A DNA stretch of 64,000 bases from Reticulitermes speratus. Taxonomy: Eukaryota; Arthropoda; Insecta; Blattodea; Rhinotermitidae. Within the stretch, counting starts at the first letter, position 1. Each line of letters opens with the position of its first letter. The notes beneath the pieces are model-generated. The model was not told the origin of the DNA. It was given only the letters and a program-made list of their open reading frames with translations, and did no database searches. Positions 34,710 through 45,400 of this stretch are shown here, piece by piece. The stretch lies in NCBI GenBank assembly GCA_021186555.1, contig JAJKFL010000003.1, forward strand, positions 50,493,630 through 50,557,629. The letters run 5' to 3'. Position numbers and translations under genes: made by a program.

Positions 34710-35256
34710 ATTATAAAAAGATGCACGGTGAATATAAAGTGAAGTTTAGGTTCAGCAAGCCCTGGCATTTGGCCCTAGCCACAACCAAATAATTCAGTCT
34801 ACATCTCCATACCGCATTACGTTCAGGCTCAATTCATTATCACTTTCCGAGCTTTATTCTTCACCTGACCTCGTCCCTTCACTTGAAGTTTTCCAACGAA
34901 ATATTTCTACCAACTTAATTAGTATAATTATATTTTATGATGATTATATGAGTGTGACACGTGACCTTTCACCCCAAATAAGAATATACACTGAGAATAT
35001 TTAAAAAGTTATTTGCTGAGAACATATAAAAGTGGAAGGATAAGGGGGATGAAGAATAATGCAAAAGGATGAAGGATATAATTTGAATTCTGCACCAAAC
35101 ACTTGTCGTGTTTCCGAGCATTTTCGAAATTTAAAACATTATCTACTGTACATAAAACTCAAAACTTCACAACATTTGACATTTCAATAAATTTTATATT
35201 GTTCATTCCTTGAACTTTCGGTAACCATGATTTCAGGCTTCCGCCGCGATGTTGAT

Positions 35257-35336
35257 GAAATCTGTGGTCTTCTGGGTAATTACACGGCGTAATTACCACA
35301 CGACGCCGTGTAATTACCCAGAAGACCACAGATTTC
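35257..35336. repeat. Perfect 34-bp inverted repeat
   Basis: 35257-35290 is the exact reverse complement of 35303-35336, with a 12-bp loop. The sequence is the outer end of the CUUGAAGA-type relics (GATGTTGATGAAATCTG and GGTAATTACACGGCGT). The core itself has been lost at the centre. Confidence 0.8.
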
Positions 35337-35417
35337 TGTAACCAATTCACAACAACAGACCAACAAAATGTACAATACTGTTTCTTAAATTTTTATATTA
35401 CAATATCACACTGAATA

Positions 35418-35461
35418 TTCCTACATGTTTCGATCCCCCAAGGGAACATCATCAGGGAATC
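35418..35461 (-). ncRNA. Hammerhead-like core, left arm
   Basis: Minus strand: TTCC, CTGATGA, T, GTTCCC-TTG-GGGGATC, GAAAC, ATGTA, GGA. Stem I TCC/GGA pairs. Stem II has one mismatch or bulge. Stem III is ACATGT. Confidence 0.55.
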
Positions 35462-35654
35462 AGATAAAAGTAAAACCGCAAAGAAACAAACTAGCAACCT
35501 TTGTGTACAGTAGAAAGATGTAAAAAAGTTAAATATTTAAAATGTAGGCATTTCTAGTATAGTTTTATAAGTGTAGTGGATCCTGGTAAACAGTATCTCA
35601 GAAGGAGTCTACGTACTTAACGAAGGGTAACACGGTACAGTTACTTTGATTTGA

Positions 35655-35695
35655 TTCCCTGATGATGATCGCTTGTGGATCGAAACATGTAGGAA
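35655..35695 (+). ncRNA. Hammerhead-like core, right arm
   Basis: TTCC pairs with GGAA across the core. CTGATGA is at 35659-35665, T, GATC-GCTTGTG-GATC, GAAAC at 35682-35686, ATGT, and A as the residue before the cut. All conserved positions are present except for one extra U before stem II. It is among the best candidates for testing. Confidence 0.6.
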
Positions 35696-35779
35696 ATGTT
35701 CAATGTGATACTGTAATATAAATATCTAAGGAACAGTACTGTGCATTTTGTTGGTCTGAGTTGTGAATTTGTTTGAAAC

Positions 35780-36515
35780 AATCTTTTAACTTTAACCTTT
35801 TAAAGCCTACTTCTTATTTGATTAAAAAATTGTACATTCTACCCACACTGTATTTATGTGTTTTGTAATTATTTTAGAACAAACAGCGACGTTTGCCCTA
35901 TGTAACATAAACTGATTGGTTTTTATAACCGAGATGAAATGTGTTTAAAGCGCGGTACGAAATGGGTCTTTAAATAAAATGGTTTACGCTTCGTTTTTAA
36001 AGGGTTAAAGTCATATCCTTCTACAGCACTGACATTGAACCTGTTAACGTATAACGTCAATATACGAAATAAACAGATTCATTACTATTCATGTCACAAG
36101 AGTTTGCTGTTAGGTCACAGGAGCGTTTTCCCGGCCGATTACACATGCTTTCCCTTTTCTCTATTCCTGTTACTTCTGCAGCGGTCAGAACGTGTAAAAC
36201 ATTGTAACAAGTACCAATCGCTGACTGCAGTGTTGATAATAAAATATCGTTTATGTTCCCTTCCGGTATAAGTGTCCGTCACTACAAGAATTAAATTATG
36301 ACTGGCGAGAATATAACAAAGCTGATGTAGTTGTGGTGAGAGACGTAAGGAGCAGAGGAGGCAATAAAGAGTGTGGAATATTTTGTTATTTTATTGATAG
36401 AAATGCCAGAAGGATATTTTTCCGTATCCGCATTTTAGCATCAATAAGCAGCCGGCTGTTCTATTTACGTACCTTCCCCCTGTTCTATCTCGTTACCTTT
36501 CTCACAGTGTAACAT
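35780..36515. other. Unannotated sequence
   Basis: TTTAAAGCGCGGTACGAAAT near 35946 is an inverted relative of a segment near 23220. Nothing else recognised. Confidence 0.35.
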
Positions 36516-36529
36516 TAAACTTCTGTAAG

Positions 36530-36842
36530 GTAAAGGTAAAGCAATCCCATTACAGGCCTGGACAGGCCCTTAGATTTCCAGGAGGTTGAGGATCCCAGAT
36601 TTCTAGACAATTGGCACATGAAGGTGGTAAGGTTGTCAGCCCTACCCACCGGCCGCCTTTATCTCCCAGAAAATACTCCTGGTACTCATTTTTGTTAGAG
36701 GCTGATTCGACCCCAGGGCCATAGTGCGACCGAAAGGATTATGTAAATAAAAAATTCCAATGACACCGTCGGGAATCGAGCCCGCGACCTTCCGGCTTGT
36801 AGCGCAGCGCCTCAACCAACTACGCCACCGCGTGCCCCAAAT
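36530..36842 (-). mobile_element. SINE2 copy, full length
   Basis: Antisense: GTAAAGGTAAAGCAATCCC tail, TTCTAGACAATTGGCACATG, GGGAATCGAGCCCGCGACC (B box) and CTACGCCACCGCGTGCCCC (A box and 5' end). A 9-bp duplication, ttctgtaag, lies at 36521-36529 and 36843-36851. Confidence 0.85.
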
Positions 36843-37014
36843 TTCTGTAAGAATTATATTAAAATATTTGCTTTCAATAATGTTAAAATTCAATAACTTG
36901 TTAATGAAATTTACTTCAATGATTAGTAATTGTCACCATTTATCTCCCCCTCCCCCTCCCCAGTAACATATTTACTATTTCACAATCACATCATCCTTAT
37001 ATGTATGTTCTTCC

Positions 37015-37275
37015 ATAAGTGAAATTGTTCCTGTCAATGCCATGAAGGAGTGTAGAACGGATGTAGGCAGAGTTCCACGCATTCTTAACCTCGGCAAAAG
37101 ATGGATTGAGTGGTTAACATTACAACCCGGCAGCCTTACCCTCGAGAAATAACCTCGGTATCCACTGAACAGGAGGCTACGTGTGTTTCCAAGCCTGTAT
37201 GGACGTTTTAGAGAAAAGCCTCTTTATCACAGCCGGGATACCAACCCGGAACGTCCAGCGTTGTTTTTCCCCGTC
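37015..37275 (-). mobile_element. SINE3 copy, diverged
   Basis: CAATGCCATGAAGGAGTG, TTAACCTCGGC, GGTATCCACTGAACAGGAGG and a decayed head. Matches the 56.5 kb copy at the same landmarks. Confidence 0.6.
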
Positions 37276-37443
37276 CCTCGAGGTAAATGACGGTACAATG
37301 CCTAAAATCATGTAAAGATCGCTTTCTCTGACAAAAATTTTCAATTAATTCTTCACTAATCCTCTTAAAATTCTATATTATATCGTATCAACATTGACAC
37401 ACGTGCTACCGTCAACAAAAAATTTTATCAGTTTTGTCAATAT

Positions 37444-37484
37444 ATGCTACATGTTTCGGTCGTGCTGACCATCCTCAGGCATTT
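37444..37484 (-). ncRNA. Hammerhead-like core
   Basis: Minus strand: ATGC, CTGAGGA, T, GGTC-AGCAC-GACC, GAAAC, ATGTA, GCAT. Stem I ATGC/GCAT gives four perfect pairs and stem II GGTC/GACC four. The box is a legal CUGANGA form. One extra U precedes stem II. Confidence 0.6.
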
Positions 37485-37529
37485 AAATACATGACTTTAA
37501 AACTCAAAATAAAGTGCATATATATATAT

Positions 37530-37705
37530 TCATTCATTCATTCTGTAGTCTGTCTTACGACAGGTCCGTAGCCTCTTCCAAAGCGAGTTCTCCACAGGGT
37601 GCGATCTAGTGCTTCCTCTTTCAATTTCCAGTATCTTTTCTTTTCCTTAAGGTCATCCAGTAGCTGCTTACGTCTTCTCCCTGGTCGTCCCGTCATTTCT
37701 ATCCT
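37530..37705 (-). pseudogene. LINE-B 3' fragment inserted in the palindrome
   Basis: Antisense ATTCATTCATTCTGTAGTC start (GAAT-type tail), CCTCTTCCAAAGCGAG and CCAGTAGCTGCTTACG. The minus frame reads KQLLDDLKEKKRYWKLKEE and FGRGYGPVVRQTTE. (TA)n runs lie on both sides, so insertion into or next to a TA run is likely. Confidence 0.8.
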
Positions 37706-38327
37706 TATATATATATATATATATATTACATTTGTAGATCTCACAAATTGTACAAGCCATTGCAATTTTTATGTATCATTAAAATGTAAAAATTTTATAC
37801 ATTCCTCGTTTTGTGTTTCTCATTTGTTATATCCTCCTATTTGTTTACAACAGGAGTACAAGCAATCAAGACGCACAATACCTGAAATTATAAAATGTTT
37901 ACATTTCAATGCTACATAAAGATTGCAATGGCTTGTAAAATTTCAGATTTCACAAATTAAAAAAAAAAATACTCATATAAATATGCATTTTATTTTGAAT
38001 TTTTTTAGTCACATATTTTAATGCCTAAGGTTGGTCTACACTATCGAAACATGTAGCATATACGATTTATTGACGAAACTAATGACATTTGTTGTGATTG
38101 GCGGTAGTACTTATGTCAGTATTGATATACCACAACATGATGAGATCCACAAAAAATTATACTAAATCACCTGAGCTACAGACATCATCGGTAATAACTA
38201 GGAAGTGCATAAAAACTGTTCTTACTTTTACACCACAAAATCTACTGGGTCAGCATCACGTCGTTAAATTTGAAACACCTTACAATTGCATGAATATTAG
38301 TGCACGAGGGAAAAGTTATATACACAA

Positions 38328-38374
38328 ACACGCACGCACACACACACGCACGCGCACGCACACACACACACACA
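38328..38374. repeat. (CA)n/(CG) microsatellite
   Basis: CA-rich dinucleotide run with some CG interruptions. Confidence 0.9.
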
Positions 38375-38379
38375 AGCAG

Positions 38380-39960
38380 AAGCCTTTACATGTGTAAAGT
38401 AGGGATGCGGTCTAAAAATTTGAATACTGTTTCAACGTGGGACAGAATTTTGTGAACCTTTTAGACGGTTTCCTAGGAGAGAGATTCGTACGTTGCTAGA
38501 TACAGGAGTATGGGAAAGTAAAAAGTTTTCCAGTAACATGCAGAGTTTTCTGGAAACAAATTGGCCAGGAAGCAATGTGGTGACATTCAAATATATGAGG
38601 ATTTAAAAGTCAAATTAACCTGACACAGTGGTGCTCTTGGAGCAGAAATCAGCTCTTCAAAGAGGCCCAAAGAGAGATGGTCGTGGAAAATATTATAGTT
38701 TTTTTCCATCTTCGAACGTGTAAAACAGCTGTACAGACAATCAAGTAGGTAAATAGAACAGAGTTAACAATACGAGTAACATCCATATAACCAACTTCAT
38801 ATGCAAATAAATGAATGAAATTTTCCCACATTTTCGGAGTTAACTGTTGATGGATTTCATGGACTACAAATGCCGAAGAGGTAACCGGGACCATAAAAAA
38901 GAGTAGACTGCGGTAGACTGCAGAATTGTTTATAAGCCAAGAGCTTTGAGACTGTTGAATTATACAACTTACGCACGATGTAGCGAAAGTTTTTTTTTTT
39001 TTAACACAACGAATTCTCAGAACCTCCACAGGAAGTGACCAAAACCCGCCTCATTAAGTACACGTATTTTAATAATTAAGAAAACTGGAAACTTCTACTG
39101 AATATAACGTAATGAGAAGAGAGGCAAATATTCAATTTCACATATATTATCAGATACAAAATAACAGTCTGAGATTTGAAAAAAATTAAATTTATTTTGT
39201 CTCTGGCGTTCCCAGTTTCCGGAGTTACACTGCTTTATTTAAAGGTTTCCAAGCTTCGCCCGCTTGTCCTTCTGATAAGAACAAAAAAAAAGAGGCATTT
39301 GAGAGTGGAATCTTGTTAGAATGATACTGACAGATGTACATTCAATTAACCAAAAAAAAAAAAACCCTGTCCCAGAGCCAATGAGTCCGCCAAAAATCTC
39401 ACATAAACTTGTCCATTATCGAACCCCGGACTGTGTAGTGACAGACGGGCGACTAACCGTCTGAATTCACTGAAAGTCTTTGAGGCTGTAAATACACGAA
39501 AATAATACACAAACACCGAGTTCATATCACAAGGGGTAAACAGAACTTGTGCAGTTTGGGATTCTCACGGTTGTGACCATGATGAACACACTTTCTGGAT
39601 GTGACACCGTCTAGTCTGAAATAAATTCACTTACGATCCACAGACACGTGTTTTCATTCTACCAAATCACAAAGCGTCACATCTCAGGACACAGAATCCT
39701 TCGCATTGCTTGCACATAAAGTTGACCCATCGGTTAACCTATACTACGTATACAATCGCTCTTTTTTCTTTGAGAGTGACACCAAACACATACATCCTGT
39801 GGACAAAACGAGCATGTATTTAACTTTAAAGAGGATGGTACATAGAGTATTCACTGACATTTAACGGATTAACCACAACGTGTCGCTGTTTGTATTATCA
39901 CATGAAATGCTTAAATAAATTACGAGCCAACTGCAGAAGTTGCGAAAATTCGAGCAGATA
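38380..39960. other. Unannotated sequence
   Basis: No gene, RNA or named repeat recognised. Several poly-A and poly-T runs are present. Confidence 0.4.
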
Positions 39961-39980
39961 GAAAAGAGTATATATATATA

Positions 39981-40054
39981 CAGAGTATACACAAAAGAAT
40001 GGTGCGGTTTCCCTTTATTCACCATTGAAACCGCACCATTCTTTTGTGTATACC

Positions 40055-40057
<3 letters not shown>
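39981..40057. mobile_element. 77-bp hairpin MITE of the mariner family
   Basis: CAGAGTATACACAAAAGAAT to an inverted copy ending in GTATACCCTG, TA on each side, embedded in (TA)n. Its ends match the 26.1 kb mariner remnant. Confidence 0.8.

Positions 40058-40106
<49 letters not shown>
40056..40106. repeat. (AT)n microsatellite
   Basis: About 23 AT dinucleotides directly beside the MITE. Open frames crossing it are artefacts. Confidence 0.9.
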
Positions 40107-40107
<1 letters not shown>

Positions 40108-40554
40108 ACTGCCCTTTGAGAATTGTCAGGGATATAAATTTCAAAGGTTTCTACGTGATATATGGCTACATATTTTCATTATATACTGCAACTCGTGTAT
40201 CCCACCACGTAAAAAGATACTAGACATATATTGGCGAGATCAGCACTGAGAAGTTAACACTGAAATTTGTAACACAACTTTTTAATTACTCCAATTTCAA
40301 TACATTTGCTCTTTTTTTCAATACCTCTCTTCACGAATTTATTGAAGTTCAGAAATTTTCAAACCTTACTTTCTGAGAGTTTGTTAGGTTTATTTTTAAT
40401 GTAAAGTGAAATCTGATTAGATTCATATCACTGTCTCTCTAACCCTTTGAGACCTTAAATTCAAACACGAAATTAAATTCCTAACTCACAAAAGACGAGA
40501 TGTTTTCTTACTATAAATGCCAAACCATCTAGTGAAGAAAGATGACCTCTGATT

Positions 40555-40818
40555 TCTTTTTCCTATGGCTCGACAGCCCTATATGTGCCTGGGCCTCCTC
40601 GTTTCGTCGAGGTTTCATGATCACACACATTTGAGACACACCACAGTCGGTAGGACTCCTCTGGACGAGGGACCAGCTCGTCACAGAGACCTCTACCTGA
40701 CAACACACAACACTCACAACAGACAGACAGCCATACCCCGGTGGGATTCGAACCCACGATCCTAGTAAGCGAGCGGCCGAAGACCCACGCCTTAGACCGC
40801 ACGGCCACTGGGATCGGC
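40555..40818 (-). mobile_element. SINE1 copy
   Basis: Antisense copy: TATGGCTCGACAGCCC start, GACAGACAGCCATACC, GGATTCGAACCCACGAT, CCACTGGGATCGG end. An 11-bp duplication with one mismatch (gacctctgatt at 40544-40554, gacctttgatt at 40819-40829). Confidence 0.9.
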
Positions 40819-41029
40819 GACCTTTGATTAATTTGATAAATATAAGACAAGTAAATACACCCTGTGATCAAACACTAATATCTCTTAAATATTCAAAGTT
40901 AGTAGTACATGAAAAAAGTACTGAGGTTTAAGAGTTTAACGATGTTTCCTCAAATGCAAAGTTAGTGTGTAGTTGAGATATTTCAAACCCTTACCAAGTA
41001 CCTAGTTACAGCAAATTTGAAACGTGGCC

Positions 41030-41322
41030 CATAAACGATAAACGGTCAAGGTGTTCCTCAACAAGCCATGAAGGCATATGACGAGTAGAGAAAAATCTCC
41101 ATTCAATTTTAACTTCTTCACCGTTTGAAGTTAAGTGGTAGGTTTCAAGCCCCGGCCGCTTTATCTGCGGGAAAAGAGGACCGAAACCCTCTGAATAGGT
41201 GGGTAGGTTGGACCCAGAGCTGGACAGAACGATTTTCAAGAAATACCCCTTGCTCATGATGGGAATAAAATCAAGTATCGTCTAACCCACAGTCTAGTCA
41301 CTATACTGACCGAGCTATAAAT
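41030..41322 (-). mobile_element. SINE3 copy, near full length
   Basis: It runs from GGTCAAGG and AAGCCATGAAGGCATATG to an antisense tRNA-like head containing ACTGACCGAGCTATAAA. The B box has decayed. Confidence 0.65.
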
Positions 41323-41329
41323 TGTGCAA

Positions 41330-41800
41330 TTTCAGATTATTACAAAATACGTAATATCAATCATCACCGGCCATCCGTTGCTGAAAGCTACTGTCTTTTA
41401 TCCATCGTACGGCCACTGAGGCAAGATGTTATTGAAAATCCTTGTTTCATCTTTTCCTTCTTCTGGCTCGTCTTCTTCCTCTTCTTCTGGCCCTAGAAGG
41501 CAGGAGCAAGGATCTGAGCAGAGGCCCGGACTTCTCCGAGGGATTTACTTGCTAACGATAATCGAAACGACGCACACACTCCATTCCCACGACCCCAGTA
41601 ATGCAGTCGCAACACAAAGAACACTTCCACTTCCACTTTCAAACCCTTCCCTAGCACACACATCCCCTCTACTGTTTCACACACACACACACACAACGTT
41701 TTCCACAACCTCCAACCCTCTCGCCCCTTCTTGTTCTAACAAACGTACCGCTACTTTATATGCCCAAAAATGAGTCAACATGAATTTAATATCTTAGATG
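41330..41800. other. Unannotated sequence with CA and serine-codon runs
   Basis: A 115-codon plus frame at 41426-41773 is dominated by low complexity (poly-Ser, His-Thr repeats from a CA run). I do not accept it as a gene. Confidence 0.4.
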
Positions 41801-41802
41801 TC

Positions 41803-42001
41803 GAGATCTGCATTCTTCTGGGATGTTATGCAGCGTAGATGGTGGTTTGTTACCGACGTTTCGGGATAACCTCTCGGTGCCATCTTCAAGGGTCAAGCAG
41901 TCCAAGATCCTTGAAGATAAGAACGATAGGTTGTCCCCAAACGTCGGTACAGAACTGCCACTCAACGCTGTGTACTATCCCAGAAGAACGCAGATCTCAT
42001 T
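41803..42001. repeat. Palindromic Penelope-like relic
   Basis: Arms GAGATCTGCATTCTTCTGGG and a diverged inverse. The minus core at 41850-41896 keeps CTTGAAGA and GAAAC. The plus core near 41902-41948 has CAAAC in place of GAAAC and a damaged stem II. Confidence 0.6.
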
Positions 42002-42249
42002 TAAACAGCGGCGGTAGCCTTAAATCATTTTTAGATGCCTGTTTTCAGGTCGTGGCACTTTGTACTTGCGTATTTATTTTCAACGTAAAGACGGTTTCGA
42101 TGTCTTTTCCGTGGGGCTCAGGCCATCTTCAGAAGCTAACTTTTCCTCAGCCATTCAAGGAATTGGCGGCATCGTTTGGCAGTCGACGGTTAGTTACTCT
42201 TTACACAAGAATCCACAACCTGTTAGTTACCAGATATATCCAGAGCAAC

Positions 42250-42445
42250 CTTTCCAATCCATTTCTTTGACCCATTTTTATATCATTCCTAAACCAATGT
42301 TTTCAAAATAGCCTGTTTGCATCAGGTTTCCCCACCAAAATTGCATATATACTTGCTTTCTCTGTCACAAGTTCCGCAAGTCAGTCCAGTCTCACCTCCA
42401 TCATCTGATCAAATTAAGAATAAGTGAAACTCCTCATTATGCGAA
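42250..42445 (-). pseudogene. LINE-A fragment, decayed
   Basis: Antisense landmarks CATCAGGTTTCCCCACCAAAA near 42321 and AAACTCCTCATTATG near 42425 match the PEGR and LHNEEL regions of LINE-A. Confidence 0.5.
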
Positions 42446-42449
42446 ATTC

Positions 42450-43720
42450 AAGCCACCTATCACTTGATCCGAGTTTCAAATATTCTCCTTACAACGCCCC
42501 CCTTTCCTTATCGAAAACGCAATGTACAAACCTATACATACAAGAGCATGCGGTTCGTTACAGATTGCGTTGCTGCGCGATTTGCGTGTAAAGAGTTTTC
42601 ACACACGTATTTAGGCATGTAGCATGTCTAGGATCAAACCTGCATCAGTCTGGAAGATAAAGATGTAAGTTGATTCACTCTTCTCACGTAATAAGAATCA
42701 GAGGAAGGAAGAGGCAATTATGAGCGAAAAAGGAAATGAAATGTATGAAGATAAAGATATGAAAAAAAAAATTTTTTTAATTCAATTTCCCCGGTATACT
42801 ATTAAACTACATTGCAATCGAAATGCATTGTAATGTTTTTAAAGGCTGTGTTTGTAACGTTTATCCTATCTCGAAATTTAATTCGAAGGATTAAGGAAAC
42901 AACGCAAATTTTGTGTCAGAATATCACCTGGGAACCGAACTTGAAGCAAAGATCTCCACAATACAACAGACCTTTAACCCTCCGACTTTCCGTAACTAGT
43001 ATAGTCTGGTAAGCAAATTCACGGGTGAACAAACAACACAACAGACTTAACTGACGGATATCAGATGATTATTCAGACATTGGCTTTCGTGATTTTCTTC
43101 ATAACTTCAGAACGATGTTGAAGTTTCAATCACCGTTTCTAGTAACACGGACAGGATTAGAGCTTATACAGTCGGTAGCAAGATGGCATGAACAGCAGTG
43201 TAGCGACACACAGAGCCACAGACTGTGTGCTTTACTCTAGAAGCAGATGCAACGTAGCATTTTGAAGCTCAAGGAAAGGAAGGTGATAAAGAACAGACGA
43301 AAAGAAGATGGAAGAAGAGGAGAAATGTTATAGATGGCGTCAATCGATGAACCGCCTTCTTCACGTGTTACAGGCAGCATACAAGTATACGCTAGGAGCG
43401 CCCGTCCAACTGGCACTTGTTTATTCCTTTGGCCGGGTGCACGTTGAAACTTTAGAAAAATCAGTAAGAAGACCTCGCAAGTCAAGAAACATTAACCATC
43501 TGAAGCATGAGGAAGACAGATATACGAAGGGAGCTGGGAGAGGGTTAGTGGGCTAGACTGCATTTATTACAGGGAAGGCGAGAGAACACTTTTAAGGCTT
43601 TGAAAGGAGGTGAAGCTTTGGGGAGTGAAAAAAGAGTTGATGCAAGTGGAAAAGTTTTTAATATGCAACAGTGGATATAATTGCTACCGTAACTGTACTT
43701 TTAAGAGAAGTTAAGATGTT
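42450..43720. other. Unannotated sequence
   Basis: No gene recognised. An A/G-rich part lies at about 43260-43330. Confidence 0.4.
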
Positions 43721-43724
43721 TGTT

Positions 43725-43800
43725 CTTATTGGATGGTTACGCAGCGTAGATTTGTAGTTAGTTACTGACGTTTCGGTCAACCTCCCCAAGTATATTTGTG
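43725..43800 (-). repeat. Penelope-like relic fragment
   Basis: TTGGATGGTTACGCAGCGTAG, then TTACTGACGTTTCGGTCAACC, matching the left arm of the CUUGAAGA-type relics up to the GAAAC segment. Confidence 0.45.
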
Positions 43801-43994
43801 ATATTAGCGATAGTGGACAGGGGGCCGCATTAGTTATGAAAGTGGATTATATTTAAAAATTCTGTTCCTAGTTCACAGAGAACACAGCCCATGTCTATTA
43901 CAAAGACAGACATGTTAAACATGTTTAGAGAAATAATCGTTCACCATTGTGATAATTGTATGGGAGACATAAATAACACTGTGGGACACTGCAA

Positions 43995-44336
43995 AGTGTT
44001 TCTAATCTCAAAGGAAATGTATCATATATTTACTGTACCGGGTTAAACGGGGGCACGCGGTGGCGCAGTTGGTTGAAGCACCACGCTACAACCCGGAAGA
44101 TCGCGGGTTCGATTCCCAATGGTATCATTGGAATTTTTCATTTACATAACTTTCGGTCGCACTATGGCCCTGGGGTCGACTCAGCCTCTTAACAGAAATG
44201 AGTACCAGGAGTATTTCCGGGGGGGGGGGGGGGGGGGGGGGGGTAAAGGCGCCGTGTCGTAGTCAAGACAACTTTACACTTGTCATCGTCCCGATTGTCT
44301 ATAATGTATGGGAGACCTCAAACCTCCTGGACCTCT
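43995..44336 (+). mobile_element. SINE2 copy in a tandem duplication, unit 1
   Basis: GTGTTTCTAATCTCAAAGG flank, TACCGGGTTAAA at about 44036, then the SINE2 head (GCGGTGGCGCAGTTGGTTGA, GGTTCGATTCC) and body, with a run of about 24 G at 44219-44243. It ends before the normal 3' tail, where the flank repeats. Confidence 0.8.
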
Positions 44337-44702
44337 AAGTGTTCTAATCTCAAGGTAAAAGATGCTTATATTTACCTGTATCGGGTTAAAGGGTAGCAAG
44401 CGGTGGCGTCAGTTGGTTGAAGCACCGCGCTACAAGCCGGAAGATCGCGGGTTCGATTCCCGATGGTGTCATTGGAATTTTTCATTGACATAATCCTTTC
44501 GGTCGCACTATGGCCCTGGGGTCGACTCAGCCTCTTAACAGAAATGAGTATCAGTAGTCTTTCCTGGGGGTAAAGGCGGCCGGTGTGTAGGGCTGACAAA
44601 CCTTACCACCTTCACGTGCCGATTGTCTATAAATCTGGGAGCCTCGACCTCCTGGAACCCTAAGGGTCTGTCCAGGCCTGTATGGGATTGCTTTACCTTT
44701 AC
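44337..44702 (+). mobile_element. SINE2 copy in a tandem duplication, unit 2
   Basis: The flank GTGTTCTAATCTCAAGG and TATCGGGTTAAA recur, followed by a second SINE2 (AAGCGGTGGCGTCAGTTGG head), complete to GGGATTGCTTTACCTTTACC. A third TACCGGGTTAAAGGG follows at about 44704, giving the original target-site duplication. Confidence 0.8.
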
Positions 44703-44924
44703 CTTACCGGGTTAAAGGGTTTACCTCTGTTATAGAGATAGTTGTTTGGAAGCTGAAGACAGAAAAGACTGAAATGAGAAAGCAAATAAGGCGGAGAAGG
44801 AATTTGAAGTGGCAGCAGTAGTTCTCACTACAGAAAGTCGGTCCCCATTACACATGGCGGATATCACAGTAATGTTTTTTGTCTATCAGACAGGCACATT
44901 TAAAGACAAACTGGTCCTCTTCAT

Positions 44925-45045
44925 GAACTATAATGCCATTCCATAAATGTATACAACGGAATGGAGGTATAACTCCACGATTCCTTGATTCCTTGATCTT
45001 GGCACTAAATATACGTAAATGATCAGCTTCAGGCCTCGGACGCCT
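44925..45045 (-). mobile_element. SINE3, part before the SINE1 insertion
   Basis: A decayed tail region with GGAATGGAGGTATAACTCCA, CTTGGCACTAAATA and GGCCTCGGACGCCTT. It resumes after the SINE1 at 45309. Confidence 0.6.
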
Positions 45046-45046
45046 T

Positions 45047-45308
45047 TTTTTTTTTAATCGCTCGAAAGTCCCTTGGGGGCGTAGGCCGCCACATTTTTCG
45101 AGGCTTCACGATCACACACATTTTAGACACGCCACACTCGGTAGGACTCCTCTGGACGAGGGACCAGCTCGTCGCAGAGACCTCTATCCTGACAACACAC
45201 AACACTCACAACAGACAGACATCCATGCCCTAGGCGGGATTCGAACTCACAATCCCAGTAAGCGAGCGGCCGTAGACCCACGCCTTAGACCGCACGGCCA
45301 CTGGGATC
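45047..45308 (-). mobile_element. SINE1 copy inserted in SINE3
   Basis: Antisense copy beginning with a T run and ending CCACTGGGATC. The 15-bp duplication ggcctcgg(a/c)cgcctt lies at 45032-45046 and 45309-45323, inside the SINE3 sequence. Confidence 0.9.
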
Positions 45309-45400
45309 GGCCTCGGCCGCCTTAACTAGGTAAAAGAGACCCCTCTACCAGTTGGATATAAGGCTGGGTGAACTGCAGAGCCGGTATGTATAATCTGTTA
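45309..45400 (-). mobile_element. SINE3, part after the SINE1 insertion
   Basis: GCCTTAACTAGGTAAAAGAGACC and GGCTGGGTGAACTGCAGAGCC continue SINE3 at the point where it was broken. Confidence 0.6.

Larger units (their letters stand above)
35344..35769. repeat. Palindromic Penelope-like relic with two good cores
   Basis: Outer ends AATTCACAAC and GTTGTGAATT, then ACCAACAAAATG and its inverse. Arms are diverged but alignable. Hammerhead-like cores lie at 35418-35461 (minus) and 35655-35695 (plus), separated by about 190 bp of unrelated centre. Confidence 0.7.
37387..38126. repeat. Long palindromic Penelope-like relic (about 740 bp) with nested LINE-B
   Basis: Outer ends ATCAACATTGAC and GTCAGTATTGAT. 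Inner matched pairs include AGGCATTTAAATACATGACT with its inverse near 38020, and TTGCAATTTTTATG with the inverse near 37925. The left arm is broken by a LINE-B fragment (37530-37705). Cores: 37444-37484 minus (good) and about 38022-38065 plus (decayed). Confidence 0.7.

Noticed and set aside
41426..41773. A 115-codon plus frame rich in Ser, His and Thr
   Set aside because: Low complexity arises from TCT/TCC and CA runs. The opposite strand is also open, and there is no domain.
42605..42660. Possible minus-strand hammerhead (CTGATGC, AGG...CCT)
   Set aside because: The box lacks the final A, the GAAA segment is missing and stem II has three pairs only.
44050..44115. Possible tRNA gene (A box and B box present)
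   Set aside because: It is the head of SINE2; a SINE body follows and no complete cloverleaf is evident.
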